Assembly (NCBI GenBank): GCA_021811525.1
Contig: JAJZOK010000080.1
Coordinates: forward strand, 1 to 33,128
From: Thermoplasmata archaeon
GTDB lineage: Archaea; Thermoplasmatota; Thermoplasmata; Thermoplasmatales; Thermoplasmataceae
DNA length: 33,128 bases
Reading direction: 5' to 3'
Below are positions 15,932 to 24,447 of this stretch, one piece after another. The number at the start of each line of letters is the position of its first letter. Positions within the stretch are counted from its first letter, which is position 1. A program made the position numbers and the translations under genes. The notes under the pieces are model-generated. The model ran no database searches and was not told the origin of the DNA. It was given only the letters and a program-made list of their open reading frames with translations.

Positions 15932-17326
15932 ATGGATTTGATCAAGGGCCTCTCACAGATTCTGGGTAACAACCTAATTACAGAAAGGGAACAGAAAATC
16001 CCCTACATGACAGATGCCTCTTACTATCAGGGAGACCTACCCATGGCAGTTGCCCTGCCAGATACAACTGAGCAGGTTGCAGCCGTTATGAAGTACTGCC
16101 AGGATAACTCAATTCCAGTGGTGGCCAGAGGCGGAGGCACTGCGCTCACAGGTTCATCAATTCCCCTGAAGGATATGTTGGTAATAAGCCTGGCAAGGTT
16201 TGACAGGATCCTCGAAGTTCATCCTGAAGATCGGTATGCAGTGGTGGAACCTGGAGTGAAGCTGGATAACCTGAACCAGCATCTTTCCAGATTCGGTTTC
16301 TTTTACCCTCCTGACCCGGCAAGTTCCATTGCCGCAACTATAGGCGGTTCCATCTCTACCAATGCGGGCGGCCTTAGGGCATCCATGTACGGAACCACAA
16401 AAAACTGGATCCTTGGCCTGGAAGTAGTTCTTCCCAACGGAAACATTATTCACACGGGCGGGAAAGTCCTCAAGAGAACCGCAGGGTATGATCTCACTGC
16501 GCTGATGGTTGGCGCAGAAGGAACACTGGGCATCATAACCAAGGCTATTGTGAAAATCTGGCCCGTTGTGGAATCAAGGGGCAGGATTCTGGCATATTAT
16601 GATACCATTGATAAAGTGGGAAGTTCCATATCAGAGATGAAGGGGAAAGGCATAACACCACTGATTGCAGAATTTCTGGATAAAATTACCATGCACTCTC
16701 TTTCAGAGACAAGAGGGCTTACTTTCCCGGAGGATGCCAGTTACATGCTCATTGTTGACATCGCTTCTACAAGGGAGAGCATTGGCAGGGAGCTCAAAGA
16801 GGCAGAGGAAGTCCTGAAGAAATTCAATCCAATAAGCACTGAAATCACAACAGACCAGGCTGCCATGGAACGCATTTACGAAGCCAGGAAGGGTGCTTAT
16901 TCCTCCCTTCTCAGTGAAAGGTCAAGCATGAGCGAACGTGTGGTGATCGGAGACATCGTGGTTCCAGCATCTGAACTGCCTGTGGCCCTCAAGGAAAGCG
17001 AGGAGAAGGTAAGGAAATACAACCTTACCGTTGCACTGTTCGGGCACATCTCGGATGGGAACATCCATGCCAACATCTATGCAGACATTGCTGACCAGGA
17101 TCACATGAACCGGGTCGAGAGTTTCCAGCATGACTTCGCGATGATCGCCATAAAGCATGGAGGTAGCGTCTCCGCAGAACATGGGGTTGGCCTAGAGAAG
17201 AAGGATCTCCTCAGGATGGAATTTGAGGAAACTAACAACCAGTATGTTATGGAAATCATGAAGTCCATACGAAAAACATTCGATCCAAAGGGGATAATGA
17301 ACAGGGGTAAGATGTTTGATCAGTGA
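15932..17326 (+). CDS. glcD: FAD-linked oxidase, GlcD/D-lactate dehydrogenase type
   Basis: A 464-residue flavoprotein of the VAO/GlcD family, which oxidises 2-hydroxy acids such as D-lactate or glycolate. The FAD domain covers about 35-210 (RGGGTALTGSS 66-76, the pyrophosphate loop PPDPAS 126-131, GGSISTNAGG 138-147). The C-terminal FAD-oxidase domain carries GHISDGNIH 371-379 and SAEHGVG 414-420, the metal/substrate motifs of the family. Its stop overlaps the start of the next gene, an Fe-S protein of the GlcF type, so the two form a GlcD-GlcF complex. A CAATTAATACG box about 30 bases before the ATG indicates a leaderless start. Substrate (lactate, glycolate or another 2-hydroxy acid) is not decided by sequence. 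Confidence 0.9.
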   Translation: MDLIKGLSQILGNNLITEREQKIPYMTDASYYQGDLPMAVALPDTTEQVAAVMKYCQDNSIPVVARGGGTALTGSSIPLKDMLVISLARFDRILEVHPEDRYAVVEPGVKLDNLNQHLSRFGFFYPPDPASSIAATIGGSISTNAGGLRASMYGTTKNWILGLEVVLPNGNIIHTGGKVLKRTAGYDLTALMVGAEGTLGIITKAIVKIWPVVESRGRILAYYDTIDKVGSSISEMKGKGITPLIAEFLDKITMHSLSETRGLTFPEDASYMLIVDIASTRESIGRELKEAEEVLKKFNPISTEITTDQAAMERIYEARKGAYSSLLSERSSMSERVVIGDIVVPASELPVALKESEEKVRKYNLTVALFGHISDGNIHANIYADIADQDHMNRVESFQHDFAMIAIKHGGSVSAEHGVGLEKKDLLRMEFEETNNQYVMEIMKSIRKTFDPKGIMNRGKMFDQ

Positions 17327-18545
17327 ACTTCTGGAAGAGCTTGAAAGCGAAGTCTCAAAGTGCATAAGCTGCGGTTTCTGCGAATCAGTATGTCCCACAC
17401 TTCCTGCCGCAGGGTATGACCTGTGGAAGGGTGCCAGAGGCCGTGTCATAATGGGCAAGGAACTCCTGTCTTCTGTGCAAAACCATGGTTCCATGAATGT
17501 TTCAGACAGCTTCTATTCCTGCCTGGACTGCCATGCCTGCCTTTATGTTTGCCCCGCTGGCGTAAACGCAGGAAAAGTAAGCCATGTATCCAAGTCAATC
17601 ATCGCTGGAAACGGAATCGAAGGCAATGAAAATCCGCTTGCAAAAATGATGGCCAGGGTAACAATGCGATACATGAATCCTCTTGGCAAAAGGGAAAAAT
17701 GCGCAGAATGGTTCCATGGAATGGAGGCTGATACGGGTTCCAGCGATCTGCTGTACACAGGGAACATGTACCAGTTGATGGCTTACACCCAGGGAATGAA
17801 CCAAATGAGGGAAAAAATGGGTAAAGGCATGTCCCTAAGAATGTCGAGTATCATTTCCAGCCTTCCATGGCTCATAAAGCTGGCTCCCATAAGGCGTGAT
17901 GAATCCATATCCGGGAAGATGGACCAGTCCCTGTCCAATATAGCACTTTTACTGAGGAAATCAGGGATTTCACTGAACTATTTGGGAAAAGACGAGCCAT
18001 ATCCCGGGACTTTCATCTACGACCTCGGGTATCTGGATCTCTTCAGGCAATATGCGGCAAAAGTTGCAAAAATCCTCAGGGAAAGCGGAGCAAGGAGAAT
18101 TATCACCGTGGACCCGCATACCTATGATCTTCTGAAGAACATATATCCGAAATATGTTGAAGGTTTTGACATTGAAGTGGTGCATTACCTGGATCTCATC
18201 GAAGGTTCTTCATTTAATGGCGGAAACGAAAAAATCACTTATCATGAGCCATGCCACTTTTCTCTAAGGGAAGACGCCTACAATAAGCCCCTGGAAACCC
18301 TCAGGTCCATCGCCCAGGTTAACCTTCCCCCAAGAAGCGGTCGCCGCACTAAATGCTGTGGTGGCCCGGATGAACTTATTTTTCCTGAGCTCACGCAAAA
18401 GATATCCTCAAGCAGGTATGATGAACTCAAGGAAACAAAATCCCAGAAGATTGTCACCGCCTGCCCTATCTGCTTCTCTAACCTGAATAAGGGGCCGGAA
18501 GTGATTGAGATAGGGGACTATCTGGTGTCAAAATTGAAGAACTGA
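17316..18545 (+). CDS. glcF: GlcF-like iron-sulfur/CCG-domain subunit
   Basis: The 409-residue Fe-S partner of the GlcD-like flavoprotein, expected to pass electrons to the quinone pool. Two [4Fe-4S] motifs are seen: C16, C19, C22, C26 and C69, C72, C75, C79. Family members normally have two CCG domains. Here only the second has its cysteines (C313, C347-C348, C383, C386). The first is still recognisable around 145-285, but its cysteine positions read TGN, YPG and DPHT. The start is a TTG at 17316 overlapping the glcD stop by 11 bases, with GGGGT upstream as a weak SD. No other start fits the conserved N-terminus. Confidence 0.87.
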   Translation: MISELLEELESEVSKCISCGFCESVCPTLPAAGYDLWKGARGRVIMGKELLSSVQNHGSMNVSDSFYSCLDCHACLYVCPAGVNAGKVSHVSKSIIAGNGIEGNENPLAKMMARVTMRYMNPLGKREKCAEWFHGMEADTGSSDLLYTGNMYQLMAYTQGMNQMREKMGKGMSLRMSSIISSLPWLIKLAPIRRDESISGKMDQSLSNIALLLRKSGISLNYLGKDEPYPGTFIYDLGYLDLFRQYAAKVAKILRESGARRIITVDPHTYDLLKNIYPKYVEGFDIEVVHYLDLIEGSSFNGGNEKITYHEPCHFSLREDAYNKPLETLRSIAQVNLPPRSGRRTKCCGGPDELIFPELTQKISSSRYDELKETKSQKIVTACPICFSNLNKGPEVIEIGDYLVSKLKN

Positions 18546-18554
18546 ATCACACTA

Positions 18555-18571
18555 TCTCCTGATTCAGGAGA
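18555..18571. promoter_or_regulatory. 17-bp palindrome in the MFS transporter promoter
   Basis: TCTCCTGA-T-TCAGGAGA is a perfect 8-bp inverted repeat around a single central base. It lies just after the glcF stop and 15 bases before the ATG of the MFS gene, overlapping or directly following the weak TATA-like ACTATCT. One central base is too short for an RNA hairpin loop, so a dimeric repressor operator is the more natural reading. Confidence 0.5.
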
Positions 18572-18586
18572 CATGGTGATGCTCGG

Positions 18587-19852
18587 ATGGCTGAAATCAG
18601 GAATTCCGCTGGATTTGGAAAAAATTTTCTCAGCCTTCTTGGCCAGGGCTCATCATTCAACACGGCATACAACATAGCGCAGGTGGCGCTAACCTGGTAC
18701 ATATTCACCATTACCGGCTCAGCAGTTATTGTGGGAATAGTTGCAATTGTGGAATCAGTCGCAGTGCTTATGGTATCCCTTCCCGTTGGTGCCATTGTTG
18801 ACCGCAGCAACAAAGGTTTCCTCATCTTCATATCAGGTATTTTTGGCTTCATTGCCATGTTTTCCCTCACTGGAATTGCATTCTACCGATACTTTGACCT
18901 GTACTTCGTATTGGGCATAGCAGCCCTGTGGGGAATCAGCAGGGAAATTTCACGTTCCACGAGCTTTTCCACCCTTCCTGACCTAGTATCGAGGTCACTC
19001 CAGTCAAGGGCCAACGGGGTATTCCGCGCAGTGAACAGCACGCTTGGGTCAGTTGCAAATGCACTTGCAGGCGGGATCATCGTGGTCTTCGGTATTGTGG
19101 CCAGTTTCTCCATAAGCACTGCAGCTTACATGATTTCAGCAGCAATATCTTTCATTTTCCTCTTCCCCTTCTACAGGTCCAGAACAACACCAAAACAGAA
19201 AGGTTCTGAGAAAGAAGAATCCATGATGAGGGAACTGAAGGAGGGTTTTCGATGGCTGGTGAGCAGGAAGGGATTTTTCCTTCTTACGTTATCTGCAACA
19301 TTCTTCAATTTCTTCATGTCCATGACATTCACTTACTTCGTCGTTTACGTGGCCAATGGTCTTTTTGCGGATTCCCTCATTTACGGATTGCTCCTTGCAG
19401 CTTTTGCGGCAGGTGATGTTGCAGGGTCGCTCATTCCGGGAAGAATCGATCTCCTCAGGCACACAGGGAAAATAAACATTGTAATCTTTGGAGGTGCTGA
19501 TGGGCTCTGCATCCTCCTGATGGGTCTATTTCCGTCCATTTATGTGGCACTTCCGCTCGGGTTCTTCATTGGCCTGAGCATTGGAGTATCAGTAAACCTC
19601 TGGCTCACTTCTGCACATAATCTTGTGCCTGAAGACATGCGAGGACGTTATTTTGCCCTGGATGGGGTCCTCACCTCAATTAGTCCAGCATCAATCGCAG
19701 CTGGCGCCTTCCTTATTGCTGCCTCCGGAATCCTCTTGGACTTCATCTTTTCAGGTGTCATGATGCTGGTTTTCACCCTTGTGTTCGGCCTGATGAAAAG
19801 TTTCTGGAATCTCGACGGCAGAGCCATCCCTGAGACTGTTGAAATGAACTGA
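18587..19852 (+). CDS. Major facilitator superfamily transporter
   Basis: A 421-residue transporter with about twelve hydrophobic spans in two halves, joined by a charged central loop (RSRTTPKQKGSEKEESMMRE near 205-225). The loop between spans 2 and 3 has the MFS signature in the form VGAIVDRSNKG. The ordering resembles the MFS_3/enterobactin-exporter-like group, so efflux is as likely as uptake. It follows glcF by 41 bases on the same strand but has a promoter-like region with a perfect palindrome. It may therefore be regulated separately, or move the acid used or made by GlcDF; that link is inference. The ATG at 18587 is the only start available in frame after a TGA at 18560. Confidence 0.87.
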   Translation: MAEIRNSAGFGKNFLSLLGQGSSFNTAYNIAQVALTWYIFTITGSAVIVGIVAIVESVAVLMVSLPVGAIVDRSNKGFLIFISGIFGFIAMFSLTGIAFYRYFDLYFVLGIAALWGISREISRSTSFSTLPDLVSRSLQSRANGVFRAVNSTLGSVANALAGGIIVVFGIVASFSISTAAYMISAAISFIFLFPFYRSRTTPKQKGSEKEESMMRELKEGFRWLVSRKGFFLLTLSATFFNFFMSMTFTYFVVYVANGLFADSLIYGLLLAAFAAGDVAGSLIPGRIDLLRHTGKINIVIFGGADGLCILLMGLFPSIYVALPLGFFIGLSIGVSVNLWLTSAHNLVPEDMRGRYFALDGVLTSISPASIAAGAFLIAASGILLDFIFSGVMMLVFTLVFGLMKSFWNLDGRAIPETVEMN

Positions 19853-19923
19853 CTGAACAATGCATTTCAATGGCATTTTATTGAATTGTATGGGGATATG
19901 GGAAAAATAAGGGACCTAGGGAG

Positions 19924-21933
19924 TCATCTTCCCTTGTAGTCCGGCTTTCTCTTCTGCAGGAACGCCGATATCCCTTCCTTCAGGTCTTCAGTGCCGTAGA
20001 GGAGGCCCATTGCAATGGATTCCATCTCCAGCCCATTATCTGCAGAAACTTCACTCCCCTTGTAGATGAGTTTCTTTGCCATTGCAGCCGAAACAGGCGC
20101 AATCCTCACTGCAAGATCCTGTGCAAGCCTGTCAGTTTCATTTTCAATGGAATCAGCAGGAAACAGTTTGGATACAAGCCCCACTTCATGGGCAAATTTC
20201 CCGTCAAATCTCTCGCCTGTTAGAATGAGGTAAGCTGCACGGGACATGCCAAGCAGCTTCGCAAGCCTCTGGCTCCCTCCCCAACCGGGGACTAGGCCAA
20301 GCGTTACCTCAGGGAATCCTATGATCGCATCCGGGGTGGAGATCCTGATATCACACCATGTGGACAGTTCAAATCCACCGCCCAGGGCGTGCCCCTTCAT
20401 CTCCGCAATTGTGATCTTCGGGACCTCGGACAGAAGCCTGAATGTCCTTTCCCCAAGCCTTGCATTCTCAGCAAAATCCATGGGGCCGCTGAAGAACTGA
20501 GTAAGCTGAGCGCCAGCGGAGAAATTCTTTCCCTCGCCCCTGACAACTATAACATTGATCTCCTTGTCATTCCAGAGTGCTTTGAGATGCCTCTCAAGCC
20601 CTTCAAGGACATCAGAATTGATGAGGTTGTTTCTGGTGTTGGAAAGGATCAGGTATGCAACCTTTTTCTCAACATCCTTCCTCAGGGAAACGGGTTCTCC
20701 TTCTAGACTCTGTGCGGGAGCAACTTCCCTATCCTTTTCAGGTGCAGGCGCATCTTTTGCCCTGGCAGCCTTTCCGGATAGCAGCTCCCTGAGTTTACCC
20801 TCTTCAATGGATTTTGTTGGGTAGAATATCTTTGTGTCAAACTTCTCTGAGAGTTTCTGGAGCTTTCTCTTGATCTCAGCATTGGTCAGGCCCTCTGCAA
20901 CAGAAATTGGCCCAAAGGGGCGGTTCATTCCAAGCTTCACCCCGATTTCAATGTCTGCAGGTTCTGCAATACCTTCCTCGATGATCTTTGCTGACTCGTT
21001 GATCTCTACGGATAGAACATCCATAAGATCAATGACTGTTGAGGGCGAAGCCTTGGGTATCTGTGCCTTTCCATTCTCCCAGACATAGAAACCCTTGCCA
21101 GACTTGAGCCCAAGCTCCTTTCTTTCCATGAACTGGTTGAAGTAACTGCACTTGCCGTATTCCTTGTCAAGCGCATCCCTGTAGTAATTGAGAGAGTGCA
21201 CCACCGTGTCTATGCCAACATAATCCATCAGTTCATAAGGTCCCATGGGAAGTCCCTGATATTTCCCAAAGGCGTCAACTTCCTCCGGCCTTGCAAGCCC
21301 CCTGTCCAGTATCTGGCAGAAGAGCAGGCTCTCAGGTGCGTTTATCCTGTTCACAACAAAACCCGGCGTGTCTTTGAGCACCTTGATTGGGGTCTTGCCT
21401 ATCTTCTTGGAAAACTGGTACGTTTCCTCAAACACCTCATCTGAAGTCTTATCGGACTTGATAACTTCCACGAGCTTCAGCACCACTGGAGGATTGAAGA
21501 AATGCAATCCGAGGAGCCTCTGGGGATTGGACACCTCCTGTGCAAGTGTGGAGATCCTGATGTTGGATGTATTGGATGCAATTATGGCATCCTGCCTGCA
21601 ATTCTGTGATACTTCCCTGAGAAGCTTCACCTTCAGGTCTGGTATTTCAGGGACGGCCTCGATTATCATGTCAGATGAACTGACCGCACCCTTAAGGTCA
21701 GTTGTGAAATTCATTCCTGCAAAGACCTTGTCAGCTTGCTCCTGAGTGAGTTTTCCTGATTTGACCATCCTTGACAGGCTGTTCCTTATGGATGTTTTTG
21801 CTTTCTCAAGAGCTTCTGGGAAAGCATCCTCAAGGTTGACCTTCAATCCTGCAAGTGCCACTACCTCGGCAATGCCATGGCCCATTAACCCTGCGCCAAC
21901 TACAGTTACTTCCTTGATTTCCAGGGGACTCAC
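19924..21933 (-). CDS. 3-hydroxyacyl-CoA dehydrogenase / enoyl-CoA hydratase fusion
   Basis: A 669-residue bifunctional enzyme that hydrates enoyl-CoA and oxidises the 3-hydroxyacyl-CoA with NAD. The dehydrogenase comes first (1-385): NAD motif GAGLMG 13-18, His/Glu dyad H144 (HFFNPP) and E156, N195 in GFVVNRI. A linker rich in Ala, Pro and Glu (about 388-415) leads to the crotonase domain (about 418-669), with oxyanion segment FSAGAQL 471-477 and catalytic E522 and E542. This order is the archaeal one, opposite to bacterial FadB. The GTG start at 21933 overlaps the stop of the SCP2 gene by 4 bases. Likely role: beta-oxidation or a related CoA-ester pathway, with ETF receiving electrons from the preceding acyl-CoA dehydrogenase step. 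Confidence 0.94.
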   Translation of the reverse strand: MSPLEIKEVTVVGAGLMGHGIAEVVALAGLKVNLEDAFPEALEKAKTSIRNSLSRMVKSGKLTQEQADKVFAGMNFTTDLKGAVSSSDMIIEAVPEIPDLKVKLLREVSQNCRQDAIIASNTSNIRISTLAQEVSNPQRLLGLHFFNPPVVLKLVEVIKSDKTSDEVFEETYQFSKKIGKTPIKVLKDTPGFVVNRINAPESLLFCQILDRGLARPEEVDAFGKYQGLPMGPYELMDYVGIDTVVHSLNYYRDALDKEYGKCSYFNQFMERKELGLKSGKGFYVWENGKAQIPKASPSTVIDLMDVLSVEINESAKIIEEGIAEPADIEIGVKLGMNRPFGPISVAEGLTNAEIKRKLQKLSEKFDTKIFYPTKSIEEGKLRELLSGKAARAKDAPAPEKDREVAPAQSLEGEPVSLRKDVEKKVAYLILSNTRNNLINSDVLEGLERHLKALWNDKEINVIVVRGEGKNFSAGAQLTQFFSGPMDFAENARLGERTFRLLSEVPKITIAEMKGHALGGGFELSTWCDIRISTPDAIIGFPEVTLGLVPGWGGSQRLAKLLGMSRAAYLILTGERFDGKFAHEVGLVSKLFPADSIENETDRLAQDLAVRIAPVSAAMAKKLIYKGSEVSADNGLEMESIAMGLLYGTEDLKEGISAFLQKRKPDYKGR

Positions 21934-22265
21934 TTCCTGAACTTGGACATGATGCTGGTGAGTTTCTGGGCGCTGAATATGTCCCCGGAAACCTTGAGCT
22001 GGCCAGTCATGAAGGACTTTACCGCATCCTGCTTTCCTGAGAAAATGTCGCTCAGAACCTGGTCCGTGCCCATTACTGTGGCGCTGGCGCCCTGGATTTC
22101 CCCTTCCTTCAGGTCAATAGTTCCATCCTTGATTTCCACATAGAACGGGTTGGAATCCGATGGCTTGATCTGGAATGACTTGTTGAATCCAGACAATTCG
22201 CCACTGAGGTTTGGCACTGACTTGGCTTTTTCCACTAATTCAGATATTATGCTAAAAGAGCCCAT
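21930..22265 (-). CDS. SCP2 sterol-carrier-domain protein
   Basis: A 111-residue single SCP2 domain. The fold has a hydrophobic tunnel that binds lipids or acyl-CoA. Family hallmarks are the acidic strand pattern PFYVEIKDGTIDLKEGEIQG, the VMGTDQVLSDIFSGKQDAVKSFMTGQLKVSGD block and the short C-terminal helix. The frame runs up to 22346, but the ATG at 22265 begins the domain and has AAATTACTTTA about 35 bases upstream. The gene is coupled (4-base overlap) to the HAD-ECH fusion, so it probably carries or presents acyl substrates to that enzyme. Confidence 0.85.
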   Translation of the reverse strand: MGSFSIISELVEKAKSVPNLSGELSGFNKSFQIKPSDSNPFYVEIKDGTIDLKEGEIQGASATVMGTDQVLSDIFSGKQDAVKSFMTGQLKVSGDIFSAQKLTSIMSKFRK

Positions 22266-22406
22266 GACTGTAAAGATGGTAAGCAGTAAAGTAATTTGCC
22301 TCTCAGTGTGCCTAAAAAATGTATATTTGATATAATTTTCACGCACTGATTTTCCACCTGAATATTCCAGGGCAAGATTTTAAATTCATTTTCGATTGTT
22401 TTTACC

Positions 22407-22808
22407 ATGGAAATAATCGGGAGCATAGACAACGCGGCACTCCACAATGGAGGGGAGAGTAAACCGCTGTATCACCTTGTTTTCACAACGGAAATGCTTG
22501 TCATGGCGAGGGTCATGAACAGGCGTGATGAACTGAAAGCACATCCCATACAAGGAAGAGAATTCGGGGGTGGAATGCAGGGAAGCATAAGAGGAGCCAG
22601 GTCCCTGCAAATCTGGATTATAAATGAGGCACAGAAACGTGGAGCAGAGTTGGAGAAGGACCTTGACACTTATATTTCAGGAAACCCTGAGGGATTGAAA
22701 CTTATTCGCTACTCCACAATCTCATGTGCATCATTTTCGCGCGGAACACTGTTCAAGCTTCCGTTCCTGAAGCTCGCCACCGAGGAGGGGGTATGGAATT
22801 CCGGCTAA
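22407..22808 (+). CDS. Hypothetical protein, probably truncated by a G-run frameshift
   Basis: The frame gives 133 residues and ends in a non-conserved-looking tail (VWNSG). The bulk reads as a small beta-rich domain followed by a helix (GARSLQIWIINEAQKRGAELEKDLDTYI), reminiscent of PH-like archaeal hypothetical proteins; I do not recognise the family. Just before the stop is the run GAGGAGGGGG. Adding one G there joins this frame to the next one (see the 22793 entry) and gives a continuous protein of about 170 residues with a helical C-terminus. This may be a real mutation, strain variation or a sequencing error in the homopolymer. The start ATG at 22407 is about 30 bases after an AT-rich TATA-like stretch. 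Confidence 0.6.
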   Translation: MEIIGSIDNAALHNGGESKPLYHLVFTTEMLVMARVMNRRDELKAHPIQGREFGGGMQGSIRGARSLQIWIINEAQKRGAELEKDLDTYISGNPEGLKLIRYSTISCASFSRGTLFKLPFLKLATEEGVWNSG

Positions 22809-22915
22809 TACATAACAACTTCGAGAAGGCAGGAAAGCTGGACAAGGATGTGTATGAGAAGTATCTGGCAACCCTTGAGAGGGCATTCAGGGAAAACCTG
22901 AAGATCGTAAAATGA
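22793..22915 (+). CDS. Frameshifted C-terminal piece of the preceding gene, or small coupled ORF
   Basis: Forty residues, MEFRLIHNNFEKAG then a helical stretch (KLDKDVYEKYLATLERAFRE). It continues the preceding protein in the -1 frame across the G-run at 22782-22791. The same GGAGGGGG also sits about 5 bases before this ATG and would be a strong SD, so independent, coupled translation of a short protein is possible. I think a single frameshifted gene is more likely. Confidence 0.45.
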   Translation: MEFRLIHNNFEKAGKLDKDVYEKYLATLERAFRENLKIVK

Positions 22916-23381
22916 GCCCATGGCTGGTGTGATTATCCGCATAAAGGTTTCCACATCTCATACAACTGCGTAACCTATAGAGTTCCCCCACCTATAGGCC
23001 AAGAAGGATGATTCCTTGGAAATGCTGCTGGAGGTTCCGTTGTTAGTCTCCTGTAAGAGGGCTGGAAATAGTTCCAATGAAAATGTCGGAGTTCCCTGCT
23101 TCTCTGGCCGATTGAATATGCAATAATTGGCAATGCATGATACTATTATGGCTTATGCGGCGCATAAAACCAGCAAAGCCTTCAAATCCTAGTTCTTGCC
23201 TTTCTCGGGCCATGATTCTCCCGGCATTCTATCTCTCTTAGGAGATACAATCTTATAACGTTGCTAATTTGATCATCCTTCAATTCATTGCAAGCTAAAT
23301 TGTCGAATGCCCTGCTGAATGGGATATTTGAGTAAAAAATGAAATCAGAGTACGTAAATATGGAAAAATTATGAAACTGGA
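22916..23381. other. 466-base gap with two hairpins and no convincing gene
   Basis: No frame longer than about 20 codons looks like protein on either strand. Two perfect inverted repeats stand out: CCTATAG/CTATAGG (22974-22980 and 22992-22998, 11-base loop containing CCCCC) and TTATGC/GCATAA (23153-23158 and 23162-23167, 3-base loop). They might belong to a small RNA. No C/D-box or riboswitch consensus could be recognised. This gap marks the left edge of the AT-rich accessory region. Confidence 0.4.
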
Positions 23382-24041
23382 TCAGGCATGGCTGTAAGCT
23401 TCCAGGACGTACTCAGCAAACTGCTCATCGGGATAGGCGCCAACAAACTCAACCTCGCCATTTATGACAATGTGGGGAACCGATGAAACGCCTGCCTCTT
23501 CCGCTTCCTTGTCGAATTCGAGGGATTCAACCATTTCGCCTGTTATGTTCTTGTTAAGGATGGCGAACTTGTGCGCAGTCCCAACAGCCTTGGGGCAGTA
23601 TGGGCAGGTTGGTGTAACGAATACCTTAATTGTAACGGGCTTGTCGATCTTGTTAAGGATTTCAATTGCCTTAGATGAGACATCTGCTTCCCATTTCGAG
23701 ACATTCTTTATGTCTTCAATGAGTGAGCCGAATTCGTAACCGGAGGGAAGGCCATAGTACTTGATCCTGCCATCCTTCTCTCCACGCTTCGCAACTATGG
23801 TAGCAGGGAATTTATCCACTCCATACTCCTTGGCAACCTCCTTCTCCTTGTCAAAATTATGAACTGAAAGCTTTATCTTGGTGCTGGTCTGGGAAACTTC
23901 CTCGGCCAGCTGCACAGATTCCTTGCAGTACTTGCAGTCAGCATCATCCGAAGTGAAGACAATAAGGTCAATGTCATTCTTGAGATGTTTTTCAAATTCC
24001 TGCTCCAGGTACTTTTTATCCTCGTCTTTAATCAGGGGCAT
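23382..24041 (-). CDS. Protein disulfide oxidoreductase with two thioredoxin folds
   Basis: A 219-residue archaeal PDO made of two thioredoxin-like units, which forms or exchanges disulfides in cytosolic proteins. The N-terminal unit has the active site C36-K-Y-C39 with cis-Pro at P79; the C-terminal unit has C146-P-Y-C149 with cis-Pro at P189 (SVPH). Both sites are intact. No signal peptide is present, as expected for the intracellular enzyme. The start ATG at 24041 follows GATTAAATAAG by about 30 bases on the minus strand, fitting a leaderless mRNA. It is a single gene at the edge of the accessory island. Confidence 0.92.
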   Translation of the reverse strand: MPLIKDEDKKYLEQEFEKHLKNDIDLIVFTSDDADCKYCKESVQLAEEVSQTSTKIKLSVHNFDKEKEVAKEYGVDKFPATIVAKRGEKDGRIKYYGLPSGYEFGSLIEDIKNVSKWEADVSSKAIEILNKIDKPVTIKVFVTPTCPYCPKAVGTAHKFAILNKNITGEMVESLEFDKEAEEAGVSSVPHIVINGEVEFVGAYPDEQFAEYVLEAYSHA

Positions 24042-24181
24042 AAGTCTACATTTTTGTTTCTTATTTAATCTTGTTTACCCGTTATCCGGCATTTTGAAGG
24101 ACTATCAAATATAACCTTCTTTGGAATGAAAGCACTGGCTACCATGGAAAGAATTTATACTTTTTAAACGTGTGAAAGTAT

Positions 24182-24447
24182 ATGGCATCAAATGTTATCG
24201 CATTAAGAATAGATGATAACACATCTGATCTGATTGACAAGTTGATAAAATATAAGCTGGCCAGCAATAGAGCGGATGCCTTAAGATGGATTATGCAGAA
24301 TGGAATGCAAGGCGCAAAAAAACAATAGAACGGAAAGAAAAAAGCCAAGCCATTATCAGGAAATGGAAAGAAAAGGGCCTTCCGGAATTGCCTCAAGACT
24401 TATCAGAAATTTCAATAAAGGAAAGGGGGCAGAGTGAATTATATTGA
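24182..24447 (+). pseudogene. Ribbon-helix-helix antitoxin (vapB-like), frameshifted
   Basis: The frame from 24182 gives a 48-residue ribbon-helix-helix DNA-binding domain (VIALRIDDNTSDLIDKLIKY, then a helix with SNRADALRWIM) and stops at 24328. The last codons cross a run of seven A's. One extra A would continue into a lysine/glutamate-rich tail ending at 24447 (RKWKEKGLPELPQDLSEISI), which is what antitoxins of this class use to cover their toxin. That end overlaps the start of the vapC remnant by 14 bases, the normal vapBC arrangement. The DNA-binding part could still be made. A TATA-like TTATAC near 24154 precedes it. Confidence 0.65.
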
